From: Diplonema papillatum
Lineage: Eukaryota; Euglenozoa; Diplonemea; Diplonemida; Diplonemidae
Length of the DNA: 64,000 bases
NCBI GenBank assembly: GCA_030068145.1
Contig: JAPJBO010001048.1
Location: forward strand, 1 to 64,000
Reading direction: 5' to 3'
The position numbers and the translations under genes were made by a program. Below, in pieces: positions 21,878 to 32,159 of the stretch; positions within the stretch are counted from its first letter, which is position 1; the number at the start of each line of letters is the position of its first letter. The notes beneath the pieces were generated by a model. It had not been told where the DNA came from. It did not search any database and saw nothing but the letters and a program-made list of their open reading frames with translations.

Positions 21878-22043
21878 TTTCGAAGGGGGAGTACAAAAGG
21901 GGGGCAAACGGTGAGGCCTGCGTTTGTCAGTTTTTGCTTACCCCTCCAACCTCGCTTTTGGCGAGTGGATATGAGGAGTTCGCTCAGAAACGTAAGGATT
22001 CCAACTTGACGCGCCGAAGGCACTCAAACAAGCTTGCTAGGTA
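21878..22043 (+). repeat. Dispersed repeat E in PB1 gene intron 4
   Basis: A near-identical copy of 5086-5249, ending CAAACAAGCTTGCTAG and followed by GTATGTAG. Confidence 0.85.
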
Positions 22044-22489
22044 TGTAGTGAGCCGGGTACAGCCCCTATCCCGTGGAACCGCATCGACTTGGCCTGCTGC
22101 TGACTAGCACAGTTTCGTTGGCTGCACTACCCCTGAGCCCAAATCCTGGACGTGGTTCAGGTGGCAGGTTGGCAAATGATCATGATCAGAAGGTCCTACT
22201 TGGGCGGTTTCAGTTTCCTCACACATTGCAATGTGGCTAAAAATCGAAGGATACTGTTTGGTAGGTTTCGCACCTGCCGACGCTTGCACGAAATTGGCTG
22301 ACAGTAAACCTCCAGTCTATCAGCAGTCGAACGCAGTCAGAAGCCGACGACCCCATAGAAGGCAACACGGCCATTGCACAACGCTGTGACGAAGCAATTA
22401 TCGACGCGCAACCGATGAACCTGGACGAGCAATCGAAGGAGAAGCGAGGCACCAAACACGCGCCTGAGCGCGATGATCAAGACGAGCGG

Positions 22490-22835
22490 AAGTGGCGAAA
22501 GCATGATACGTCACGTGCGAAGAGATAACCGCGACGCCGGCGATGCAGATTATCGCCAGATTACAAGCATTCTAACCCAAACTACCACGGTCTATCAGAA
22601 GAGAGAGAAACGAAGCGGCAAGCGCGCGCCTACACGCGACGATCAAGACGAGCTCAAGAGGCGCAAGCGTGACACATCACGTGCGAAGAGATAACCGCGA
22701 CGCTGGCGATGCAGACTATCGCCAGATTACTTGCATTCTAACCCAAACTACCACGGTCTATCAGAAGAGAGAGAAACGAAGCGGCAAGCGCACGCCTCAA
22801 CGCGACAATCAAGCCGAGCTGAAGAGGCGAAAGCA
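22490..22835. repeat. Two tandem units of about 182 bp
   Basis: Both units contain GTGCGAAGAGATAACCGCGA, ATTCTAACCCAAACTACCAC and AGAGAGAAACGAAGCGGCAA. Parts of this unit also occur near 14350-14405 and 29445-29520. Confidence 0.85.
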
Positions 22836-22927
22836 TGATTTTACCCTTCCCAGAGATAGATAGCCCAGTTCAACATTATTCCAACTACGGCAGTACTAGG
22901 GGACGACGAAAAGCAGCGGAGACATAC

Positions 22928-23175
22928 CAGACTGTCTCCGGACGAGGTCGGTGGTTGCGGTGGGGCCTGGGTGAGGCGCGGGCGCAGGCGCCGGCGAGCC
23001 CTCGCTGCTCGCTCTGTGCCGTGCGACCGAGTGGCCGGGGACGCCGCGGTTGCCCACTGCTGGTGGTGAAGACGGCGGGCTCGAGCCGCTGCCCGGCATT
23101 ACAGGCGGCTCCTGCACGGGCAGTGACGAAATCGCGTCCCTGGGCGCCGAGCGCAGAGCAGAAGCCAAGGGCGTC
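22928..23175 (-). CDS. PB1-domain protein, exon 4
   Basis: 248 bp after CCGCTCAG, ending at TCTG followed by GTATGT. Exon 3 leaves two bases (AG) that the first G here completes, selecting the frame that reads as a Ser/Pro/Ala-rich linker (for example VQEPPVMPGSGSSPPSSPP). Its last base and the first two of exon 5 make the next codon. Two frames are open across the exon; only this one fits both neighbours. Confidence 0.7.
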
Positions 23176-23407
23176 CTGAGCGGGGATGGGGTGTGTCGAG
23201 AATTCAATGATGGGTAACACCCGACGCGGAGTATAGCCCAGGTTTCCAGCCATTTTTTACGTCACGGCTGAAGCTCCCGGATAGTTGCACGGGGTTTTCG
23301 CCCCCGTGCAACAGCTGAGTGTCTTTACACAGGCGGCACATCTCACCCGAGTATGTGGCAAGCCCTCTCTGTAGGTTCACTTTCCTCACGCACGCGTTCC
23401 TCAAGCA

Positions 23408-23700
23408 TGCTGAATTAAAAATACTGGACTGCTTTGACCCCGAATGGAAGGGAGGAAATATAGAGGTAGAGGGCAAATACAAAACCAACACAATCCGATT
23501 TGTTCTTCGCTTACACCACCGTGTGTTGTTTTCTCACTAAGGACTTTGACCTGTTGTGTCTGTGCGATTTGTCGTGTAGAGGACTCGCATGACCTCACGT
23601 CCGTTCAACACGTGGTCCGGTGGTTACAGCACTTGGGATCCCTTCTGGTCTTTGTCTGGCAGCTTTTGTCGAGCATTTCCTTCCAAGCTGGCGTTTTCGT
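23408..23700 (+). mobile_element. SINE-B copy in PB1 gene intron 3
   Basis: Carries ATGGAAGGGAGGAAATATAG, CGCTTACACCACCGTGTGTT, CATGACCTCACGTCCGTTCA and AGCATTTCCTTCCAAGCTGG. It is antisense to the host gene and its 3' A run is lost. Confidence 0.8.
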
Positions 23701-23704
23701 TGAC

Positions 23705-23832
23705 CGCACTACCCTGAGCCCAAATCCTGGACGTGGTTTCAAGTGGCAAATTGGCAAATGATCATGATCAGAAGGTCCTACTTGGGCGGTTCAGTTTCCT
23801 CACATAAACAACAAACACAAAAAAAAAAAGAT
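23705..23832 (+). mobile_element. Retroposon H, poly(A) tail abutting the exon 3 donor
   Basis: Text AATCCTGGACGTGGTTTCAA and AAATGATCATGATCAGAAGG, then TACTTGGGCGGTTCAGTTTC and an A run at 23820-23829. Other copies are at 22135-22225 and 29310-29400. On the gene strand the T run begins about 25 bases past the donor. Confidence 0.7.
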
Positions 23833-23854
23833 CACCCGCAAAACAACCGCAAAC

Positions 23855-24549
23855 CTGCTTCCGAGGACGGCCGTGGATGCAGCGGGGCGGTGGCTCTGCC
23901 GGGAGGTCCGGGGGGACTTGTGCTGGACGGTGGCCCCGCCGAAGTTGTAGTCGAGGTATAGCTCGATTTTGGTCTCACCCGGGCGCAGCATGGTGGCCGT
24001 CGACGACAGCAGCAGGGCGCTCGAGCACTGGTCGCGCTTCAGCGAGACGCACTCGACCCAGTCTCGGTCGGTCGCCAAGCGGATGCGGTCGTTGTCTTGG
24101 TCGACGTACGATATCTTAAACGCGACGTCGTCAAGCTCGGGGTTGTCTTCCTTGTATTCGTCGACCAGCCGGGCGTGGAGGGTGCGCAGGGGGATGCGTT
24201 GGGGGACGGACAGGATCTTGATGTCTCCCTGCGGGAAAAACGCCTTCGCGCGGACCTTCATCAGCGTGTCGACACGCTTCTCGAGCTGCTTCCGGTCGGC
24301 GCCGCCGTACGACTGGTCGTCGCACTTCTCGAAGACGTCCGAGAAGAGCCCGTCCGACTGGCACGAGCGGACGAAGTCGTCGTCGGGTAGCTCCAGCAGC
24401 TCCCGGATCTCTTCCGCGATCCCGGAGGCGCGCCGCCGCTGCTGGTACGTGATGCACGCTTCTTGGTACAGCACCGTGCAGTCCGCCGTCCAGATGTGGT
24501 TGTTGAAATGGTCGACGTACACGTCGTATTCTTCGGTCACGGGAATCAC
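23855..24549 (-). CDS. PB1-domain protein, exon 3 (PB1 domain)
   Basis: Opens in phase 0 after ACCCTCAG and ends in phase 2 at AGCAG followed by GTTTGC. Within the joined protein, residues about 618-690 look like a PB1 domain: a basic cluster near KVRAKAFFPQGDIKI and an acidic OPCA-type motif YVDQDNDRIRLATDRDW. This combination usually means a type I/II PB1 able to pair head-to-tail with another PB1. Before it is a 100-residue helical region starting VIPVTEEYDVYVDHFNNHIW. Pieces of this exon are duplicated twice upstream in intron 2 (24809-25029, 25229-25425). Confidence 0.75.
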
Positions 24550-24808
24550 CTGAGGGTGGTAGGAAATTTCTGCATCTAGAGCACGTAGGAGGTTTTTGTA
24601 GAACTCGAAATTCTCAAACTTGGCTCGCTGGCGAGCTTCCCCACTTTCATAGGGAACCGTATAAACCCCTCTAACTCTCAAAAATAGTCCGTTCCGGCTG
24701 TCACGAGTTTAGAGGTTTGGTAAAACTGGAAACTCTCAAATTCAGCTCGCTGGCGAACTTCCCCACCTTCGGGAAGAAAACTGTGGGAACCGTGTGAACC
24801 CCTCTAAC

Positions 24809-25029
24809 TCTCAAAGAGAGCCCGTCCGACTGGCACGAGCGGACGAAGTCGTCGTCGGGCAGATCCAGGAGCTCCCGGATCTCTTCCGCGATCCCGGAGG
24901 CGCGCCGCCGCTGCTGGTACGTGATGCACGCTTCTTGGTACAGCACCGTGCAGTCCGCCGTCCAGATGTGGTTGTTGAAATGGTCGACGTACACGTCGTA
25001 TTCTTCGGTCACGGGAATCACCTGAGGGG
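24809..25029 (-). pseudogene. Partial duplicate of PB1 gene exon 3, copy 1
   Basis: Reproduces the acceptor and the first 66 or so codons of exon 3 with almost no change (an E to D in RELLDLPDDDF), then breaks off after CQSDGL into TCTTTGAGAG, sequence shared with the other copies. There is no donor at the break, so splicing in would put the reader into intron. The flanking AAACTTGGCTCGCTGGCGAG text is repeated with each copy. Confidence 0.8.
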
Positions 25030-25228
25030 GTAGGAAATTTCTGCATCTAGAACACCTATGAGGTTTTTGTAGAACTCGAAATACTCAAACTTGGCTCGCT
25101 GGCGAGCTTCCCCACTTTCGTAGGGAAACCCCTCTAAGTCTCAAAAATAGTCCGTCCGGCTGGCACGAGTTTAGAGGTTTGGTAAAACTGGAAATTCTCA
25201 CATTTAGCTCGCTGGCTAGCTCTCAAAG

Positions 25229-25425
25229 AGAGCCCGTCTGACTGGCACGAGCGGACGAAGTCGTCGCTGGATCCCGGATCTCTTCCGCGATCCCGGAGGC
25301 GCGCCGCCGCTGCTGTTACGTGATGCACGCTTCTTGGTACAGCACCGTGCAGTCGGCCGCCCAGATGTGGTTGTTGAAATGGTCGACGTGCACGTCGTAT
25401 TCTTCGGTTACGGGAATCACCTGAG
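25229..25425 (-). pseudogene. Partial duplicate of PB1 gene exon 3, copy 2
   Basis: A more decayed copy of the same exon piece. The acceptor end is intact (it reads VIPVTEEYDVHVDHFNNHIW), but an in-frame stop follows ACIT and a deletion removes the RELLELPDD part before the shared CQSDGL end. It breaks off at the same point as copy 1. Confidence 0.75.
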
Positions 25426-25557
25426 GGTAGCGGCTAGCAATGAAAAGAAGGTTTCTGCACTCCCCACTTTTCTGGGGAAACCCGTAGGGTACCCTACCCC
25501 CTATAAGTCTGAAAAGGGAGAACTGCAATAGTAAGGGTGCCTTCGAGTTTTACTTTA

Positions 25558-25689
25558 GGTGCAATTCCCTCATATCCCAACTTGAAATTTTGTTCCCTTA
25601 TATCCCAATGGGATTGCCTTGCCCAAGGTAATCCCATTGGGATATAAGGGAACAAAATTTGAAGTGGTGGGATACAAGGGAAATTCACC
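25558..25689. mobile_element. Foldback MITE, 132 bp, TTTA target duplication
   Basis: Arms of about 55-60 bases (GGTGCAATTCCCTCATATCC on the left, the reverse-complement-like end GGGAAATTCACC on the right) pair around CCTTGCCCAAGG. TTTA flanks both sides (25554-25557, 25690-25693). No coding content. It is intronic in the PB1 gene. Confidence 0.65.
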
Positions 25690-25784
25690 TTTAGTTTAAC
25701 ACGGATGGGAGCATGCGATTGCCCAAGCTACCCCTAAATCTGAGGCTCTGAGGGAAGAGGCAGGGAAAATAATCGGTGTGACTG

Positions 25785-26140
25785 ATATTCTTTGATCCTG
25801 TTGGTTCGGGCTAGTTGGGGAGTGCTACCTTTTACCCGGAATATTACTAGTTGTAGAAGCCAGCTCCACCCGAAATATCCTGGTGTCGAATCGAGGTGGT
25901 CGTGCTCATCTAGCCATGCATCTTGCTCCTATTCCCTCAGTAAACTGCAGTAGTAGTAGTAGGAATTCTTTGATCCTGTTGGTTCGGGCTTGTTCAGGAG
26001 TGCTACCATTTACCGGGATATTACTAGTCGTCGAAGCCAGCCCCACCCCGAATTATTCTGGTGTCGATTCGAGGTGGTCGTGCTCATCTAGCCATGCGTC
26101 TTGCTCCTATTCCCTCAGTAAACTGCAAGAAAGGAAGGGC
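25785..26140 (+). repeat. Repeat N, two tandem copies
   Basis: Copies at 25785-25950 and 25960-26127 contain TCTTTGATCCTGTTGGTTCG, CGAATTATTCTGGTGTCGA and CTTGCTCCTATTCCCTCAG. A third is at 32985-33130, and the end motif CCCTCAGTAAACTGCAG recurs at 33341. The last copy ends about 20 bases from the PB1 gene exon 2 donor. Confidence 0.8.
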
Positions 26141-26146
26141 GCGGAC

Positions 26147-26475
26147 CTTGCCGTTCGCGTCGTACTGCACCTGCTTTTCGAGGTAAATGCCGCTTTTCTT
26201 CAGGAAGCGGTTGGCCGCCAGGATCGCCTGCAGCACGTCATCGGTCGCCGCCGTCGGCGTCACGCTGAGCCCCGCCTTCAGCGACGAGACCTCGCGGATG
26301 TCCTCCAGGATGTGTTCTGCGTCGTGCAAGGTGCCGTCCACATCCTTCATCGCGACATCTTCCGCAAAGCTAATGGCTTGCTGGATCGCGTCTGCATTCA
26401 AACTGCTGATGGCTGCTTTTAGGCGGGAGCGTGCTTCTTCACCCTTCATTGCCCGAGTGATCGCAGCGTTGACAC
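26147..26475 (-). CDS. PB1-domain protein, exon 2
   Basis: 329 bp opening after CCCACGCACACAG with two bases that complete the exon 1 codon, and closing in phase 0 at GGCAAG followed by GTCC. It encodes about 109 residues of predicted amphipathic helix (ARSRLKAAISSLNADAIQQA; HDAEHILEDIREVSSLKAGL; VLQAILAANRFLKKSG), suggesting a helical-repeat or bundle domain. No named family recognised. The acceptor lies in a CA-rich tract. Confidence 0.7.
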
Positions 26476-26590
26476 CTGTGTGCGTGGGGTGTGTGTATGT
26501 GTGTGTAACGTCTGACCGATTTGTCACTTTCACCCGATTCTGACCAGTATAGCAGCGCTGACTGTTCGCCGTCGCTTTTTATGTTGCCTA

Positions 26591-26797
26591 CACCCCTCTC
26601 GTGTCACTGCACAAAGTCAGACTAGGGTCAAGTTCAACAAGGTCTTCTTTCCCCGCTGACCGTGTCACGTCCGTTCGACTCCAGTTTTGCTAGATGGTAA
26701 GATTCCCTTGAGATTCCTTCTAAGAGAAAGAATCTCGGTGAGAGGGAAGACCTTGTTGAGCTGGACTCTAGTCTGACGTTCAGTGACACGAGAGGTG
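26591..26797. mobile_element. MITE, 207 bp, TA-flanked, long inverted ends
   Basis: The left arm CACCCCTCTCGTGTCACTGC and its complement on the right (CAGTGACACGAGAGGTG) continue inward through AGTCTGAC/GTCAGACT and ACAAGGTCTTC/GAAGACCTTGT for about 57 bases with mismatches. TA sits on both sides (26589-26590, 26798-26799). It is intronic. Confidence 0.6.
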
Positions 26798-26954
26798 TAG
26801 AATCGCTGGACACTCCCCAGTGCGTTACATTCGGACTCGTATACCAGTTGGAGACACGGGATCTGGATGTGTTTTTTGCTACGTGGATGCGTTCGCCGAA
26901 GCTAGTCGTGCCCTCATGCAGAAGCGATGCGACAAGCACGCGCGGAACAGGTGT

Positions 26955-27175
26955 CAGAAATACTCGAGGGACTGCCTTGTGCTCATTTCGAAGGAGGCTA
27001 GAGGGGGAGAAAACAATACAACTACAAAATGGGTCTTTTTTGTTGAACGCCTACGCCCGCCACTGAACCCAGATTCACCTGTGTTTCGTCTTGGGCTACA
27101 GCACATTTACCTCCTTTGATCTATCGCAATTGGCAGTCTACCTACAAAGCAGGTGCTTATACAAAAAGAATAATA
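26955..27175 (+). mobile_element. SINE-A, near full length
   Basis: Runs from AATACTCGAGGGACTGCC through AGGAGGCTAGAGGGGGAG, ACGCCCGCCACTGAACCC, CAGCACATTTACCTCCTTTG and AAGCAGGTGCTTATACAAAA. It lies antisense in PB1 gene intron 1 and its A-rich end is about 30 bases from the exon 1 donor. Confidence 0.85.
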
Positions 27176-27202
27176 TAATAAACGCTAAAAAAGACCACAG
27201 AC

Positions 27203-28224
27203 CTTGCAGGGTCGCGTAGACGACGGTTTCCGGCACGTTCATGCTCTCCAGGAGCCCCGTGGCCAGCTGCCGCTCCTCGCGCAGGGCATCCAGCCCGTTG
27301 GGCGCGCGCGAGACCGCCTCGGCCAGGCGCCGCTGGATGCGCGCCAGATCCTCCGCCGCAGCCCCGCCGCCGTCTACCGGCGCCGCCGCGCCGTGCCGGG
27401 CGAGGAGGGCGTCGACCGCTGGCTGGTCGGGCCCCCACGTGCCGGTCCGGAGCGCCTCTCGTGCGGCGGCGGCCAGGCTCTCGTCGCCGCGGGCCGCGCC
27501 GCAGGCGATCTTGAGCAGGTTGGCCGTGCAGTCGACCCGCGTCTGCAGGCGCGCGACCAGCGCCGCCGAGCACGCGCGGAACTCGGCGTGGTGGCGGACG
27601 CCGTCGTTGAGGTTGTTGACCGCCGCGGTCAGCGTCCCGGCGTGCGCAACGAGGCACCGGATCTGCACGGCGATCGCTTCGACCGTGCCGCCGCCGGCGC
27701 CGCAGCCGGCAGCGAGGGCGTTGATGGCGATGGTCGATGCCACCAGCGCGTCGCAGTTGGCCTTGAAGTCCGCCGGGAGCCGCTCGTAGTACTTCTGCTG
27801 CAGAAACCGGTGCCGCGGCGGCCCGCCGGCGCCGCCGCCCGCGACCGCGAGCAGCTGCCGCGCGAGCGACAGCAGCAGGGGAGCCAGCTCCGCTGCCTCC
27901 GCCTCCGACCCGCGCCCCGCCAGCGGCGGCAGCGGCTGCTGCCGCGGCGGGTCTTGCGGGCTCGGCGGCCCCGCGCACGCTTCTTTTCGGGGCGCGGGAG
28001 CCCCGGCGCGGTGTTCGACACCTTCCTGCCGGCTGCCGCCGCTGCTGCCGCTGCTGCTGCTGCTGCTGGTTGCGGCAGGCCGCCTTGCGGTGCTGCTGCT
28101 GGGAGGCGACTGGGTGCCGCCCGCGTTTTCTTGCGGGTTCGGCGGCCCCGTTTGCGCTTCTTTTCGGGGCGCGGGAGCCCCGGCGTGGGGTTGGACGCCC
28201 TTGGCCGGGCCTTCCTGCTGGCTG

Positions 28225-28255
<31 letters not shown>

Positions 28256-28424
28256 TTGCGACAGGCCGCCTTGCGGTGCTGCTGGGAAGTGACCGGGCGC
28301 CCTCCCCTCCCTTGTCCTCGATGGCGGCCGCCACCGCCCACAGGCCGAAGGCGAACATCTCGCCCGTGGCGCTGGTGTCGTATCCGCAGACCTCGCGCAC
28401 GTACGGGTTCGAGCTGGGCGCCAT
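27203..28424 (-). CDS. PB1-domain protein, exon 1
   Basis: 1222 bp from an ATG at 28424 to CTGCAAG followed by GTCTGTGG (phase 1). Residues 1-35 are unique (MAPSSNPYVREVCGYDTSA, then a hydrophobic FAFGLWAVAAAI). About 35-180 is low-complexity Ser/Gln/Ala/Pro with two repeats of a polyserine plus APRKEA module. About 190-407 is alanine-rich helical text beginning near QQKYYERLPADFKAN. With exons 2-5 it gives 987 residues. A GTGCAG lies four bases upstream of the ATG, so an upstream or leader exon may join here. No named family besides PB1 is evident; a cytoplasmic scaffold is a guess. Confidence 0.7.
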
Positions 28425-28479
28425 CTCTCTGCACCCCTCGAAACGACACTCGCCTCACGGCTCGGGTGGGGGCAGAAAC

Positions 28480-28890
28480 CGCGGTGGAAGTGGAACGAGG
28501 AACTCTCGCCCTTTTTCCGCTCTGCGGATGGACCCGACGCTAGCCCCACGGCTAGGGCGGGGGTGGAAACCGCAGTGGGGAGTGGAAAGAAGGAAGACTC
28601 ACCCTTGTTCCGCTTTTGCGGATAGTCCCGACTCTAGCCTCACGGCCTGGAGACCGCAGTGGAAGAGGGAAGAGGAAGACTCGCCCTTTTCTCCTTCTGA
28701 TGGACCCGACTCGCTGCACAGGGTAGTTACGGCAGCGGAAAAGGAAAACTCGCCCTTTTTCCGCTCTGCGGATAGACCCGACTCTAGCCTCACGGCCTGG
28801 AAACCGCAGTGGAAGAGGAACGAGGAAGACTCGCCCGTTTCCTCTGCGGATGGACCCGAATGGGTCGCGGCGGAAGAGAGGAAAAAAGGA
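28480..28890. repeat. Imperfect satellite of 70-100-bp units
   Basis: Repeated CTCGCCCTTTTTCCGCTCTG, GATGGACCCGACTCTAGCC and TGGAAACCGCAGTGGAAG modules, with insertions between them. It begins about 45 bases upstream of PB1 gene exon 1. Confidence 0.8.
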
Positions 28891-28904
28891 GATAACGTGG
28901 CGGA

Positions 28905-29410
28905 CTGCAAGAACGTGCTCGGAATGGATTATGTGCTCAACGCCGCACCGGTCCCATCTGCCGCCGCGTGTTTCGATTCCTTCTTAAATACCGCCGGGGG
29001 ACGGGGGAAGGAGGGGCTGTACCCCCCACCCCCGCCCCAACAACCGCCTCCCCTTTGGCTGCAAGAAATCGGGGTGTCGCCTTTTCTCGCGTTCCCGCCC
29101 GCGGTCTCCCTCCCCTTCGCCTGTTTGCTCGGTCTGTTCGCTGCCTCCTTCGAGGTTCGCAAATGGCAGCCTCCTGTAGGATTTCCTACGAAGCAGGTGC
29201 TTTATACCAAAAAAGAAAGTTGGCAGCGTTGGAACCTACCATGTAAAGATCCGCATGCAGTGTGGTACTCATTTGCATGCACGCACACCGGGAGAGCAAG
29301 AGAACAAATCCGGGACGTGGTCTTGGGTGGCAAATTGGCAAATAATCACGATCAGAAGGTCCTACTTGGGCGGTTCAGTTTCCGCTTACAATGCAACCTT
29401 GCATGTGGCT
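28905..29410 (+). repeat. Repeat D, SINE-A end and retroposon H fragments
   Basis: A repeat D second module at 28905-28985 (CAAGAACGTGCTCGGAATGG), a SINE-A 3' end at 29150-29215 (ATTTCCTACGAAGCAGGTGC) and a retroposon H copy at 29310-29400. Confidence 0.6.
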
Positions 29411-30100
29411 AAATAGACTACTGTCTGGTGTGAACCGCATGTATAACCGTTTAAGTTAGAATACAAGGAACCCGTGGCGATAATCTGCATCCGCTCTCTT
29501 TCGTGACTACCCCTTAGAGCGCACCGTGTCATGTTGCCGGCGCTTGTTACCTTCTGGCTCGTCGGTCTCGGGCGGCCGTTTCGTGCCACCTTCCTTCGTC
29601 GCTGGTACTGGTCATCGTACACCTCTGCCCGCCGCGGCATACAACCGGCAAGTACCCGGCACCAACGTGGCAAGAACCCGGTGCGAAGCCGGCAACCCCT
29701 GAAGTTAATCACACCACAACAGGTGGTTGATTCTATTATAGAACTCACCCATGTGTGTCTAACCTTCGGCAGCCAGGATCCCTCTGGCAACAAACTCACG
29801 AGGGTCTCGTCACAACTAGGTTTTTCCGACTCCCGCAATCGTGAGCAGCAGAAACTCAAGAGATCCGGCCAGCTATTCCCTGCAGGATTCGCATTCTTTC
29901 AAAAAAAAGCGAAAGAATGTCTACATTCTGGTCAAAGACAAATTCGTTTCTTGACCACGTCTACCTGGCGGATAGCTTTCGTCTTTTCTTCTCTGCCGTA
30001 AACTGTGAAGCCACGGCAACGATGGCGAACGCTTCGAGCTCTGGGTCCATCCCGTTGGCAGGCTCTCAAACTCGTGGAATGCGTCAGTGTAGTGCGCGTG
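29411..30100. other. No gene seen
   Basis: Scattered repeat fragments only. A piece at 29445-29520 matches the 182-bp unit of 22.5 kb in reverse. Confidence 0.4.
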
Positions 30101-30104
30101 CAGT

Positions 30105-30312
30105 CTAGGTGCATCCGGGTTGCGGAATGTCCACGCATTCCCTTTCGGCAATCCTGCGCGTCCGAGCAAGCTCGTCAGTGGCTGCTTCTGGGGCGAGCAA
30201 TTACACCTTGCCTTAGGACCGACTGACCCATGTCCCAGTTGCTGTTGACACGGAAACCTTCTCCACTTCGGCCTTCAATGTTCTCCATTGAACATTCGCT
30301 ACTACAACCAAG
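30105..30312 (+). repeat. Repeat O, one arm of an inverted pair
   Basis: Matches the reverse complement of 33765-33965 over about 200 bases (for example CTTCTCCACTTCGGCCTTCA and CGTCCGAGCAAGCTCGTCAG). The arms are 3.4 kb apart. The interval holds repeats F, L, M, N and SINE-B and no recognised ORF. Confidence 0.75.
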
Positions 30313-30603
30313 ATCTGCACTCATCCACGCTCACGCCAACGACTTCGCGGCACTCGTACGCACGCCTGGCTTTGTGATACCAGTACGCGGCCAACTATGG
30401 GTGGATCGCTTGAGCAATGATCAGCAAGCCAATCATCGTCAAATCGAGAGTCGAACGCAGTCTGAGAGGTTAGATTTTCAAGCAACATCTCAACTGCTGA
30501 TGGGCATGGGCGACCCAGCCCGCTAATGCGTTCGACGACCTGATGAGTCTCATGCTTCTGCAATTCAGGAGCATCACAGACCTGGTATTGGCTCGCTCTT
30601 CTG

Positions 30604-30775
30604 CAACGTATTTTGCCGCTTAATCAACTGAGGATTCCCAGAGTGCAGTGTGAGAGGAACGCCTGTTCCATGTTTCTCAATGCATTGGCTGATTTTTGGA
30701 AGGTCTGCCGATCAGAAGGTTTTTTTTACGACAACATCTTGCCGGTGAATCAAGCTGATTCCGCGTGCCATGGTC
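30604..30775 (+). repeat. Dispersed repeat F, copy 2
   Basis: A near-identical partner of 13228-13395, with a longer T run at 30719-30726. Confidence 0.75.
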
Positions 30776-31718
30776 AAGACCACGACATCGCTGAGAATCC
30801 GGCGCTCTTCGCTGCTGAGACGAGCTCGCACGGGGAAACGAAAGGAACGGCGCAAAGAAGTGTATAGGCTGTCTCAGCCACTGCTGTCCAGTGCTCGCCT
30901 GCCTTGATGGCACTTGCACTTTAAAGAACTCAATGCTGTCGTGGTTCCGCAGTTGGTGGCTGGGGTGAAAGTGTCGGGAGGTATATATGTAAGGTATGCG
31001 CTATGCTGTCGCCTGGCAACGCGAATGTCGCCTGTGGGTGGCTGGTACCAGCCCCGCGAGATGTTTGCTTTAGGTCGCAAGAGGTCACGCACTATGGGCT
31101 TGTTAAGAAGCTCACAAGCCGGTTTTGTACACGGGCCTGCCTTCGTTCGCGTTTTTCTGAAGAGAAGCAACGACGCAGGCGGATCACGAAGCAAATACCG
31201 TAATTGGAATAATGTTGAACGGGGAACGTGTCAGTTAGACTTACTCATGAGTGAGGTTGGTTGAACCCCTCTTCTCTCTTTTGTTTGTGCGCACTAGCGG
31301 AACTCACCTGCTTCGGTAAATTTCATGTAGTACGCTGCCAACTACTAATTTTTAGTACCAACAATGCATTGTGAACACAAAAGAGAGAACGTAGTTGCAG
31401 AAGGAATTGGGCGTGCGATTTCACCTGTTTGCGTTCAGGTGAGACCGCTGCCAACCGTTGCTTTTCAGCATGTAACGACTGTGCTCTCAAAAGAGGCAGC
31501 TACCGGGCCCGTCGCTAAATCAAAAAATTCCATCGATTCACAGGGCAACCCGTAAGATTGTTCGTACTGGAGAATCGGCTTCTGGAGGACATCCACTTAT
31601 GAAAGCTGTGCCTTCTGTCGCTGGCGGTCTTTCCAGTTTCACGTTGCACGTGGGTGGTGTTCTGGTGAGTGCTCTTTGACCTTGGGCAAAGTCCTGCTGG
31701 AAAAGCAGGGCTCGCTCT

Positions 31719-31720
<2 letters not shown>

Positions 31721-31767
<47 letters not shown>
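31721..31767. repeat. Poly(T), 47 bases
   Basis: Probably the 3' end of a minus-strand retroposon. The body to its right is not one of the families named here. Confidence 0.9.
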
Positions 31768-31768
<1 letters not shown>

Positions 31769-31899
31769 AACGTGGACCGGATTTCTGTTTCACGAGGGTT
31801 TTATGTCGCTGTCAGATGATTCACACCACGCAATATGGCACTATGAGGGGATGCTGAGGGCACCGTGTGCCTCTGCATATCCATCCTCATATGTCAGTA

Positions 31900-32100
31900 T
31901 TGGACCCAATACTGAGGTGCTACATACTACATGCACTGTGCAGTGTGCACACGCGCTGTGTACCAATATCTAGCTCCTCCTGCGGGCTTAGGTTATAGGT
32001 ATACACACTGTGCTGCTACACGCATGCACTACGTATGGAGGTGTACATGTACTGGTACGGTGTATGCTGTATCCCTAGATACCGGCATCAGCGCACGGAG
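31900..32100 (+). repeat. Repeat L, copy 1
   Basis: Contains CTCCTCCTGCGGGCTTAGGT followed by TAGGTATACACACTGTGCTG. The second copy is at 61035-61150. Many short YR-rich words (TACATG, GTGCAC) give imperfect hairpins. Confidence 0.65.
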
Positions 32101-32159
32101 AAACGGGGGTTAGTCAAGGAAAACAACAAAGTCAGAGGGCAGACAGGTAGGGCCTACCT

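Noticed and set aside
27204-28292. Long plus-strand frame antisense to PB1 gene exon 1
   Set aside because: It is a shadow of a GC-rich exon. The minus-strand frame is fixed by phase with the next exon.
30310-30562. Minus-strand frame after ACCAG (VCDAPELQKHETHQ) as the ABCA last exon
   Set aside because: The 33-bp segment at 36615-36647 gives the conserved VFLEL ending. This frame lies next to dispersed repeat O and has no family match.
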